Shown here: positions 35,358 through 45,070 of the stretch, piece after piece
How the letters are laid out: each line of letters begins with the position of its first letter
Numbering within the stretch: the first letter of the stretch is position 1
Assembly (NCBI GenBank): GCA_949987705.1
Contig: OX465283.1
Span: forward strand, 166,609,850-166,673,849
Direction: 5' to 3'
From: Thereva unica
Taxonomy: Eukaryota > Arthropoda > Insecta > Diptera > Therevidae
DNA: 64,000 bases
Notes under the pieces: model-generated
Databases searched by the model: none
Seen by the model: only the letters and a program-made list of their open reading frames with translations
Told to the model about the DNA's origin: nothing
Made by a program: the position numbers and the translations under genes

Positions 35358-35626
35358 CACTATTCCTACCGACACTTATATACCTATTCCTACCGCGGCC
35401 AGTCAAATGACCGGTCTTTCACAACTTATATTTTTCAATATTTAATGCAGACGAGCGAATAATAGCCAGCTTACCAGTATAAAAATATATTTTCTTTTAT
35501 TCAATTTATTCACACATATATGAGGAAACGTCATAAAGTTTAAAGGCGATTCGCTTACCGTTGAATGTAGAAAATTCCAATTGAAAATTTAAAACGGTCA
35601 TTTGACCGGTCCTGGTAGGAATAGTG
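35358..35626. mobile_element. piggyBac-like MITE, 269 bp, TTAA target duplication
   Basis: Left end CACTATTCCTACC (35,358-35,370). The inverted right end is GGTAGGAATAGTG (35,614-35,626). TTAA flanks both sides (35,354-35,357 and 35,627-35,630). A second inverted word, GACCGGTC, lies inside both ends. TTAA duplications are the hallmark of piggyBac-type elements. No transposase is present. Confidence 0.85.
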
Positions 35627-35630
35627 TTAA

Positions 35631-37195
35631 CAAGGGTGCGCCGAAGCGCTTTTTGAGCCTCCGGTCGCACTGGAGGTAGTCCTACGCCTAACCTACATGT
35701 TATTATCCAGATCCAGTTAGTTGAGAAGAATAGGACAGTAAACTAGGGAATATGTATCCAATGATTGAGTTAGAGCCGAGATTCCTGAAATTATAGCAAA
35801 TGTGTACTGTATCGAGTACAGTATACGGGCTCATACATAAAATATTTTAATCCATATTGATTACAGTATTTTCACGGCCAAATAGAATGACTTCAAGTAA
35901 ATAATAGTATTTGAAAACAATAAAAACGTTGATGCAAATTTGGTAAAATCCAATCTGTGCGTGAGGTCGAGTATCTTCATTATTTTGACTTGTAATCAAG
36001 ACCAGCGCTGGCAGTTGGTCACAACATATGATTAAGATTAAACACGGGAAACTTTTCACTTTAAAAACTAGTTTCACTGCTTGATTATTTTGACAGTGCA
36101 CAAACAGCACAAGTAGCACGTCTTAAATCAAGTGAGCTAAAAATAAACTTCGCAATATTGCAAGGAATCTAATTCCGAGCGAGAAACCCGCAAAAAACAC
36201 ATTTCGCGCTGGTCTCCACGGATAAATCCATTGTTCTATCTGATCCGTTATGTAGGTGCGGAATTGCAGACAGCCCAGAACCGCACATTCGGCACTTTCA
36301 GCAGCAGTTTCCCTTTCATCTTTATTACTTCCAACTCTGAATTATTAACAAAATCAGTGTAACGTCTAGGATAAAGGAAATCACTTAAGATGGAAAGAGA
36401 AACAACAAAACCTTACGCTGGTGGCATGGGAGACAAGCAGAGTCTGCTGGGTAGCAAAATATAAAATTCCTCGAGTCGAGGCAAACCTACTTTTCCCGTA
36501 GAACATTCAGGCTCGAATTCTGCAGCAAAAAGAGCACGTCCAAGGCGACTTTCGATGTAAATCCGTGTGTTTAGCCTGGGGATGATGAACGAGGAGTGCG
36601 ATAATCTCAAAATAATTCCAGAATTCACAGCAAGTAGTGAATCATTGCACAAACGGGATTTTATTGATTTATTTTCTTCTTACAAATTTTTAGCCACACC
36701 AAAAAAATCACACCACCGCGACGGCGATCACTACTGGCAATTTCATATTTTTCCGCGAATATCGATTATTAAAAACTACTAAAATTAACGCCTTTATTTA
36801 TGTAAAGGTATTTTCCGACAAGTAATTCCGACAAGCACTTTAATTATCACGCCAAAAGAGCAAAAAATTAATCAACGACAAAAACACGAACAACACACCT
36901 TCTGCCTCTGGCTAATTCAAACTAAATTAAACTCATTGAGGCCAAACTAAAGTTGAAAATAAAACCGAACACGAGAAAATCGTTATTTATATTAACTTTG
37001 TGACTATTTCTTTGTTTTCAGTGAGTTAAAATAACAAAATCCATTCGCGAAAAGAACACACCCGATATCTACGGCTATTTGTTCGAAAATGACATATTGA
37101 AGAAGTTGAACTGACGTTTCGTCATCACTTTTCACAGGGTGCACGCTGGATAGTATATCGAGACTCACTTGTAGTGTCGAGAATCGAAACACTAT
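35631..37195. other. Intergenic, no gene seen
   Basis: Sequence between the MITE and the host gene cluster. Frames such as 35,847-36,119 and 36,413-36,652 (minus) have no recognisable features. Confidence 0.4.
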
Positions 37196-37210
37196 TTTAT
37201 TAAACGTGTT

Positions 37211-37836
37211 TTAATTTATTATATTTATTGCTATTCGTATATTAGGAAATGCGATGGCTTTAATTAAATCGAAGTAATCATCAAACAGCATTGAGAATTT
37301 TTCCGCTATTCCGAATAATTGAATTCTTGAGAAAATCCGAAGGCTCACAGCAGGATCTTGGACTGCGTAAAGGAGCAGCAGTTCTCTGAAGTAGATGTAG
37401 AAATCTTCCCTGGATATGGTTATTGATCTCATGAAATACTCAAACATGTGATAAAACATCTCCTGTAGGGCTAGGGTCTGGATATCGGAGAAACTTTTGC
37501 TTTCCGAGTAGTCGCGACTTTCTTGCAGCAAAGTTACACAGATTTGGTTTATTTCACTGCCCCAGGAATTCTTTTCAATTATATTCAAGATCTTGTCGTC
37601 CATGTCGCAGAAGTCCTGCGGCATAAAATGGTCCATATAATAAACTCTCTTCGGGATTTTTAGTATTTTTTCAGAGAACGTCAATTCTGCAAAAAATAGT
37701 TTTTTCGGCTTTTTCAATTTACATTTACACTAATACCAATCATCCTCTTCAAAAATAAATCCTCCTCAATAGTTATCTCTGACTCTACCTCTTCTATACC
37801 GCTGACAGAAAACTCTTCAAAACCGTCTTCAGTCAT
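37211..37836 (-). CDS. Unrecognised 191-aa acidic helical protein, two exons
   Basis: I do not recognise the family. The ATG at 37,836-37,834 opens exon 1 (37,836-37,737), which encodes an acidic start (MTEDGFEEFSVSGIEEVESE). A 50-nt GT-AG intron (37,736-37,687, acceptor TTTTTTGCAG) joins in frame to exon 2 (37,686-37,211). Without splicing the frame stops after VNVN, which supports the intron. The product continues ELTFSEKILKIPKRVYYMD and is mostly predicted helix, with hydrophobic/aromatic stretches (EMFYHMFEYFMRSI; YFRELLLLYAV). No signal peptide or clear membrane segment is visible. An AATAAA on the minus strand (37,201-37,196) lies just past the stop. The gene is divergent from WDR61 with 274 bp between start codons, so the two may share a promoter. 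Confidence 0.75.
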
Positions 37837-38110
37837 TTTTAATTGTTTATTTTACTTTCAAAATAACGCGTATGTAAGTATTTTTTATTTTATTAACATT
37901 TGCTATGCTTTGAGCGATTTGCGATGAGAAGCTGTTATGAGGCAAATCTCAGCTTCGATTCTCGTTGCGGTTGACAGACAAGTGACAATCCCCACCGGCT
38001 TTATTTTATTTAGTTGGCAGCATGCGAGTATTTTTCCCCCCGACGAAGAAGAAGAGTGTTTTTTTTTACTTGTAAATAATATAAATAATATAATATAAAC
38101 GCCCGTACAA
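37837..38110. promoter_or_regulatory. Divergent intergenic promoter region
   Basis: These 274 bp separate the start codons of the minus-strand 191-aa gene and plus-strand WDR61, so both core promoters and 5' UTRs must lie here. No clear TATA box for either gene was recognised. The region contains a T run and a C run next to each other near 38,030-38,070. Confidence 0.6.
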
Positions 38111-39332
38111 ATGGTAAGTAAGCATTCAAAGTACGTGGTCCCAGCACTTAATTTAATCTTGAAACAACATTCCAGTTTTCACTGCTACACAAGCAAGAGG
38201 GGGCCCACGAAGACGGTATTTGGTCCTGCAGTTGGGGCCGGACGTCCACAAAAAATAAATCGAATGAAGAGGACCAAGATCCAGATACCAGTAGAGACTC
38301 CGTTCTGTCACAACCGCAGGCCGAATTTAGGGATTTTATAGTTAGTGGGGGATTGGACGATCTGGTTAAGGTCTGGGATGTTAAGGAAGACAACACCCTG
38401 GCTATGCGGCATCAGCTTACTGGACATTCGCTTGGGGTGGTCTCGGTTGGAATAAGCTCCGATGGAAAAAGTAATTGCACCACTTTAACAGTTCTTGTAT
38501 TGTTTTTGGTCCTTTTCAGCTATTGCTAGTAGTTCTTTGGATTCTAGTTTGTGTTTTTGGAACTCGGAAAACGGCCAACTAATCAGTCAAGTGTCGCTAG
38601 GTCCTGTCGATCTGTGGACAGTTGCCTTCTCTCCCTGCGACAAGTATGTGATATCTGGCTCCCATGACGGCAAAGTGTCGCTGTACAGTGTTGAAAGTGG
38701 AAAAGCGGAGCAGGTTCTTGATCCACAAAACGGAAAATTCACTTTAAGTATTGCATACGTAAGTTGAGAAACGAAAATCAAATAAGTACTAATTAGTCTT
38801 AATTTGCAACAGAGTCCTGATGGGAAGTATATAGCTAGTGGAACAATCGATGGGATTATTAACATTTTCGACGTAGCAGCTGGCAAAGTTGCCCAGACCT
38901 TGGAAGGTCACGCGATGTCGGTAAGAAGCCTCTGTTTCTCACCCGATTCACAAATGTTATTAACCGCTTCCGATGATGGCCACATGAAATTATATGATGT
39001 GTAAGATAATTTTCAATTTTCCCTTAAAAAAGTCTTCTATATATCCTCCCCTAACTAGAGCTCATTCCGATGTCGCTGGAACTCTATCTGGACACGCATC
39101 ATGGGTACTTTGCGTGTCATTTTCCGCTGATGGCAAGCACTTTGCCTCCTCATCAAGTGATAAAACAGTGAAAATATGGGACTTTGCTGAGAGGAAATGT
39201 ATGCACACCTTCACGGATCACAATGACCAGGTGTGGGGCGTTCACTACAGCTTAGGGAACGATAAAGCCGTGTCCGTATCAGAGGATAAATGTTTAAATC
39301 TGTATAATTGCCCGCCAAATATTGTAGTATAA
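38111..39332 (+). CDS. Wdr61: WD-repeat protein SKI8/WDR61 (superkiller and PAF1 complex subunit)
   Basis: A seven-bladed WD40 propeller protein. In animals WDR61/SKI8 serves the cytoplasmic Ski complex, which feeds RNA to the exosome, and the nuclear PAF1 elongation complex. Five exons: 38,111-38,113 (the ATG alone), 38,176-38,470, 38,520-38,758, 38,813-39,000 and 39,059-39,332, with GT-AG introns of 49-62 nt. They give 332 aa; human WDR61 is 305 aa. Landmark strings match the family along the whole length: [17 protein letters not shown] at the N-terminus, [108 protein letters not shown] and [11 protein letters not shown]. An insertion of about 25 residues rich in D, S and Q precedes blade 1. 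AATAAA is at 39,428-39,433, inside the 3' region of the convergent NDUFAF4. Confidence 0.95.
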
Positions 39333-39441
39333 GACGATGGAAACTACTTGGGAAACGTTTGTGAAACTCGGTATAACGTTCATTTATATTTTTTGTATGT
39401 TAACAAACTACTTATTCTCTAAATAATAATAAAAAAAACTT

Positions 39442-40198
39442 TCAAGTGTTACTATTGCCCCCTTTGTCTTCCAGGAGGTTATCCTTTTTTCGGGCCAGTA
39501 GCCTAGACTTTTGCGATACGTCTGGCGTATGAATTTGAAAACTCCTAAAAAATTCTAAAATTTTCTCTGGAAAGGAAAAAATTTGCGTCATCTCGGGGCT
39601 CTTTTCAGGAGGCACAAGTACCTACCGACATTACTTAATTTTAATTTATATTCATCCGCGATTTTTTCTTTCGTCCAGGCAGTTGGGTCACTTTGGAAAT
39701 CGGTTATAAATTTCATCGCTTGTCGCAAGGTACATCGTCCAATGGCTACTTTCGTCGGCTCTTGAAACCCATATTCGAAGTCATCCACCGGCCTTCTTTC
39801 GCCTGGCAAGGGCCGGGTTTCGTCCTCCTTTCGTTTTATCCCGTAATCGTACTGAAATTAATTAAATGAATAAATTGGAATTGTCGACAGTGCTTCCTTC
39901 CCAACTAACAGGAGTGTCCGTAGATGTTACGTAAACTTGCTTTAATAGGTTGTCCAACGCGGGGTCCTTCTTGCTTTCCCTTTGTATATAATCAGGGTCC
40001 TCTATAAAGCGGCAAATTCAAGTAGAATAAGTATTTTTAATTAATAGTTTCACCTTTCATAGCCCTTGCTAAATCCTTGAGGTTAGATTCATACTTTGGA
40101 GCCGGTATAGGTTTGTCTCGATCCAATAATCTGTGCGCCCTATTTTCTACGTTGAACCTGTTTATCTTCCTCGATACCAAAGACAAGACCTTGCCCAT
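39442..40198 (-). CDS. Ndufaf4: NADH dehydrogenase (complex I) assembly factor 4
   Basis: NDUFAF4 is a mitochondrial protein that works with NDUFAF3 in early assembly of complex I. Four exons: 40,198-40,054, 40,001-39,910, 39,851-39,626 and 39,566-39,442, with GT-AG introns of 52-59 nt, give 195 aa (human protein 175 aa). The N-terminus MGKVLSLVSRKINRFNVENR fits the family's conserved start (G2 for myristoylation, then INRFNVENRA). PAPKYESNL, LLKQVYV and the C-terminal domain TLRQAMKFITDF, then AWTKEKIADEYKL and VEKILEFFRSFQIH, are all in family order. The last exon is inferred: without splicing at 39,625 the frame stops after LLKRAPR, whereas splicing restores the conserved C-terminal helix. 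It converges on WDR61 with 109 bp between stop codons. Confidence 0.92.
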
Positions 40199-41823
40199 TT
40201 TTGTTGATATTAATCCTAACTCGAATGAAATAAACCTTTAACAAGACTGACAGCTGACGAGAAAACTGAGGTTATGTTTATAATTTTTTGAATTTTCGAA
40301 TTGATTATTTTTACAGAGGGCTTTCGCACATCAAGTAAATTTCATAAGCGGTTTGGAAATTTACCACTACGAAATACATAACGAATTAGCGCAAGTTAAT
40401 ATATATTTTTTCATTAGTGCGAACATATTTTGATTATAACTTTTTTTCAACAAAAAATTGCGAATAAATTGTTCGCTAGCCATCTATTGTAAAAAACATA
40501 AATCAAAAATTTCATATGGCAGTTTCATTGAAAAATCGCGATTTGCATAACTCTTTCGGCGAGTCTATTTATTTGATTATTTCTCGTATATGTTGAGTGT
40601 TTTTCTGTCCTTTTTAGCTAAAATTGTTTAAATTGCATACAAAGCACTATTATTAACTATAAATATTTGTATTAAGTTAAAATATAAAAAAAAATTAATA
40701 TTTTGCTGGATTAGTACCATCGGAATGTCGAGGACTGGACATTTTCAATTTCAAGATGGCTGCAGTGTGGCTTGCCAACTTGCGTTCGTGCCGTTCTTTG
40801 TTTTCGTGCTTATAAATCGATTGAATATTAAAGTAATTAGTAAAGTAAATTAATCTAAAAGAGTTGGGCTATCGTTTCACGTATAATACAATTCGGCATC
40901 TTGTGTTTTAGTTAGAGAATTCCTGCTTGTATTTATGAAGTTTATCTTGATTTTTACGTTGCGAGCAAAAGAAAAGCTTGTGACAGTAGTGTAGAAAGGC
41001 CCTGAGCACTTTCATTGCTTCTTTAATGAATATAAAATTACCAACGAAAGGAATTTTACTGATACAATTATAGTGAGTCGTGTGTTACATGAATTCTGAA
41101 GTCGATTATTGTTTCACAGTTTTTTTTATTAAATGCATTAAACAAAAGTGCAGTGTTTGAAGATTGTAAAATGCCAAAGTGTTCTATTTTCAAAAAGAAA
41201 TTAGTGCAAAATTTCCTCCTAGTTTCGAAAGAAAAAATATGAAGAATTATTGAGAAAACCGCTGCAAGGATTAAACGAGCGTATTTCTCAGGATAGCAAG
41301 ACACATCTAATAAGTTCGCCACAGCCTTCTTGGATTTAAATGCAATCAATTACTTAAATAAGCGACAAGGCTTGGAAATAGATTGATGGTAAGTTAATAA
41401 ATTGCAGCAATTTGCTGTTTGTCAATGCATATGGGCACGCATACTGCTGCAATTTGGTGGAATTTTTAGACCATTCAGAGATTGTATGTGTGTGTGTCGG
41501 TGTCCGAACCCATTTGACATTCATTTTCGTACAAATTAATTACTTGCATTGTTGCCAGACTGCAACTTTTATTTTTATATGATAATTTGATTATTTCAAA
41601 GATCATAAAAATTATGGATCACCCAAATGGATATGGGAAAAGCCTGGAAGTAAGAAAATACTATACAATTTAAAATACTTTGGCTTTCGCACCTTACTAT
41701 AATCTATCTATGCTTTTATTATATCAACAGAATTGCAGTTCCTTGATAATCAAAATAAATACTCCATGGCAAACGGGTACTTCCTTGTTTGTTTGTTGGC
41801 TGATTAGCGAGATTAACTGACTT
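40199..41823. other. Upstream/intergenic region with a possible 5' exon ending at 41,388
   Basis: No long coding frame is present. On the plus strand about 40,740-41,388 contains small ATG frames (19 and 23 codons) and ends in a strong splice donor, GATG/GTAAGT, at 41,389. This resembles a non-coding first exon of a host gene further right. A (GT)n-like run is at about 41,488. None of this is proven. Confidence 0.3.
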
Positions 41824-42725
41824 CAGGTGGCATAACACTCCGACGAGGTTGTCTCGCTAAACCCGAAGGTTGTGACTCAGTCAAGATTGCAGCAAACGCC
41901 AGACTTCTTACTGCCTCCTCCTCATGCATCTTCCAGACTACCCTTAATCTATCATATTCTTTTCTATCCTCAAGCTAAGTTTACCACTAGACATTGCACC
42001 ATGACGTTAACGGCATAACGGAATAGTAGTATTAGGCTGCGCCCGCACACTGCATAAAAATTTGTACGAATTTTTTCGAATTCTGATGAAATTGTCAGAA
42101 TTCGCGCATAATAAGGCCTCTCTCCGGCTCAACCGTACGATACACCTCCTTGTTCAGTCTGGTACTGCCGACGTATCTGTCTTTATCGGCAGGTAGTAGG
42201 ACTCCCGTATTTCAGGCGGCACAATACTGCGAAGAGGCTGTCTCACGCCAAATTCTAAGATTTGCGTCACTGGCTCAGCCGGCCGCTAATGAGAATATCG
42301 ACGAATTCGAAGCGCCGTTATTCGTGGGCTTTGTGCAAATTTCTTCTATTTGATGTAAACTCAACATCCAGGAGTTATAGAGTAAGGTGCATCGACTCCT
42401 CCTTCAGCACCTCCAGACTCTTATTAAATGATTCCCTCCTTCGAAACGACCTCATTACTATACATTGCACCATGATGGTTACGACATGACGGACTGGTAG
42501 TTCAATGGGTGATTTCTAAGCTTGGACGCTCAAATAAAAAAAGAACAATCTACTATCTACAACATCCAAAAGGCCAAACGAAACGTTCATTGCCTCTCCT
42601 TCAAGAACCTCCATACTCCTTATAACCGCAAAGTTTATTCTATCCTCTGTATTAAGCTTACTACTAGACATAGTAGCGACTTGACGGACTATAGTACAAA
42701 GGGTGATTCGTGATGTACTTAGATC
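41824..42725 (+). pseudogene. Tandem SINE/Jockey-type LINE tails
   Basis: Three successive plus-strand pieces. 41,824-42,030 runs from a SINE word (ggcataacactccgacgagg) into LINE C-terminal sequence (TTRHCTMTLTA). 42,205-42,505 is the same pair again (cggcacaatactgcgaagag, then ITIHCTMMVTT). 42,560-42,720 is LINE only (LTTRHSSDLTDYSTKGDS). Compare TTRHCTMSCPTRPDTT in the 12.7-kb copy. The repeated SINE-to-LINE junction suggests that this composite duplicated as a unit. Confidence 0.55.
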
Positions 42726-43824
42726 TGTCACATCGAAATACCTATTCTTTTACGATATCCTAAGTAGGAAAATAAATCCTTGCGTTGATAATTAATAGGA
42801 TCTATTCACATTCTTATAAGATTTATAAGCATTGGCAATGTACATTAAAGGAATGCCTTAGTTTGTTATACATATGCTATTGAACAGTTGCCATTTTAGG
42901 ATAATTAGCACTTTTAAACACTTAGGTCATTGTAGCTTAATTGTATAAATGAGAAACTATGCATTTGCTCAAGTCTAATCTACTATTAAAATTTAAGATA
43001 AATAATTTTTTAGCTCCTGGCTTTCGGAGTAAATGTACGAATTTATATTTACTAGTATATTTTAAATCGAAAGAAAGTGCTATTATCGTCAGGAAAAATG
43101 TCCTTAAAGCAAATAAAGGAATGCACGAAATTTACTCTTTTAAAACTCATCCCGAATAATTTACTCATCGTGATCAAGTAAAAGTAATTCTGATTCGAAT
43201 TCCAATCAATTTTTGATAGCAGTTGTATTCAATTTCGTTTTAAATTACCTTCTAAAGAAAACCAGAAAAAGCAAGGAATTGAGTTTTAAAGGATGTAATT
43301 GCAATTTTATATATTACATTCTTTCTCTTTGCATAAGTAAAATCTTATAGAACCTATAAACAGTATATTTTATTCTCTGCTACTGGCATATAATATGCTT
43401 ACACAAGGTTTAACCCCCAGAGACTCATATAAAATAACTTTTTAACGACACGAATTTTCAGAATCCCGAAATACCTCTTTCGAAATATATGTAAGGTCTT
43501 AATTAAATCATAATAATATGGAAAAACAACTAGATGAACTTAGTATACTCTACATGGAATGCTTTTCATCGTAAAATTGAATGTGCGGCCGCGCGGCATC
43601 TATTTTAAGCTTAGTGGAATACTCGCACGCATGACCAACCATCTATTTACTACTACTTTAAAGGAATTAAATTGCGATTTTGTTTGTATATACATATGAT
43701 AAAATGCAAATACCTATTAATAGTACAAACACGCCAAACAAACACAATTCGAACACTTTTAAGAATGTGTACGGCTTCTTCTCGTGTAGTCTCTACATTG
43801 CGAATGATTTTTATTTGCACGCAA
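42726..43824. other. Flank left of the large transposon, no gene seen
   Basis: AT-rich sequence with short chance frames. It runs into the 9-bp target duplication at 43,825 and would have been contiguous with 57,725 onward before insertion. Confidence 0.5.
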
Positions 43825-43833
43825 TCTTGGTCG
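43825..43833 (+). repeat. Target-site duplication, left copy (TCTTGGTCG)
   Basis: Nine bases directly left of the element, repeated exactly at 57,716-57,724 right of it. Extending the repeat by one base fails on the right side (A versus G), so 9 bp is the exact length. Confidence 0.9.
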
Positions 43834-43968
43834 AGACCTATAAAGGCAGCACCGCCAATGCAGCACAATCAAAAAATGAAATGGTAATAATTAGCACAAC
43901 AATAAATGCTAATTTATTACCACAATTAAAAATTTAATACCATTTATTTAAAAAAAAAAAACTAAGTT

Positions 43969-43996
43969 TGTGCTAGCTTGTATGCAAGCTAGCACA
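43969..43996. repeat. Subterminal hairpin, left end
   Basis: A perfect 12-bp inverted repeat (TGTGCTAGCTTG, loop TATG, CAAGCTAGCACA) about 135 bp from the element tip. It is surrounded by repeated GCTAATTTATTAC-type words. It could be a transposase-binding or recombination structure. Its mirror is at 57,553-57,580. Confidence 0.7.
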
Positions 43997-44737
43997 CATC
44001 GGTAATAAATTATAAAAAAGTGGTATTTATTCACACAACATTTAGTGCTAATTTATTACTGCACTAATTGTTTGATTTATTAGTAATTATTTATAAATAA
44101 TAATCAATAAAAAAAATTTTATGACAAATCAGCACAGCCATTCATTTTTTTTATTTAATCAATTTTTTTTATTGGATTGGTTTTGCTTCATGCCCAAATA
44201 TATAATTGGTAATAAACAATCGGCAATTTCAGACAAGTGTTCAATCCATGTTGAAATGATACCATTAGTTTCAAAATAACATTCATAAATTTCAGCTCAA
44301 ATTCGAAATGCCACTTTGGAGTGTCCCGAGCGAGTTACTACGCTTCAAAGTAATACTCCTTTTATTTTTTTACGACCTAAAAAAACTTAATCAAACTAAT
44401 TAAGTTGTAGACGCATCAGGTTTTGTTAGGACGTCATATGTACATAATTCAGGTATGTATAAGATTTTTCATTCTGAAGCCTTCCTCCAATCGTTCATCT
44501 TATTATTTATTTTGTTAATGTTGAATAAATATTTTTTTGTAGTTCATTTGTTGTGAAACAAGATCACATCAGTAAGAAATCATCATATATATTAAATGAC
44601 CGAAAACTTTGTAAACACGAAATAAAGATTAAAAACAACCATTTTTAGCATAAAAATAAAACAACGTTCAAAGGTATTTCAAATATTTATACGTTTATGA
44701 AGTTTTCGAAACATTATCACTATAATAATAATAACTC

Positions 44738-44743
44738 TTTATT
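44738..44743 (-). terminator. Putative poly(A) signal, left gene
   Basis: Mirror of the right-arm AATAAA, read on the minus strand downstream of the stop at 45,071. Confidence 0.4.
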
Positions 44744-45070
44744 GTAATTCGATTCTTTGTTTTTTTAGCGACATATTCTTGAACATGACAAAATATTTGG
44801 AACAAAATATTATAATTAATAAAATAAAAAAATAAAATATTATAATTATGATTGATATCTGGGAGACAATGATTGGACATTTCAGTTCACAAACTAAAAC
44901 AATTTCAAATTAATACTAAATGTTTCATTAAAACAACAAGTAACTTTTAAAGCAGCACATTGTAGATAGATTTGTTATAGAAAAACGATTGAAATGAATA
45001 CGAAAAAATGTCTGCTTCTTTTAAATTGGAAAAATAGATTAATAGGATAAAAAGGGTTAAGAAATTCTAA

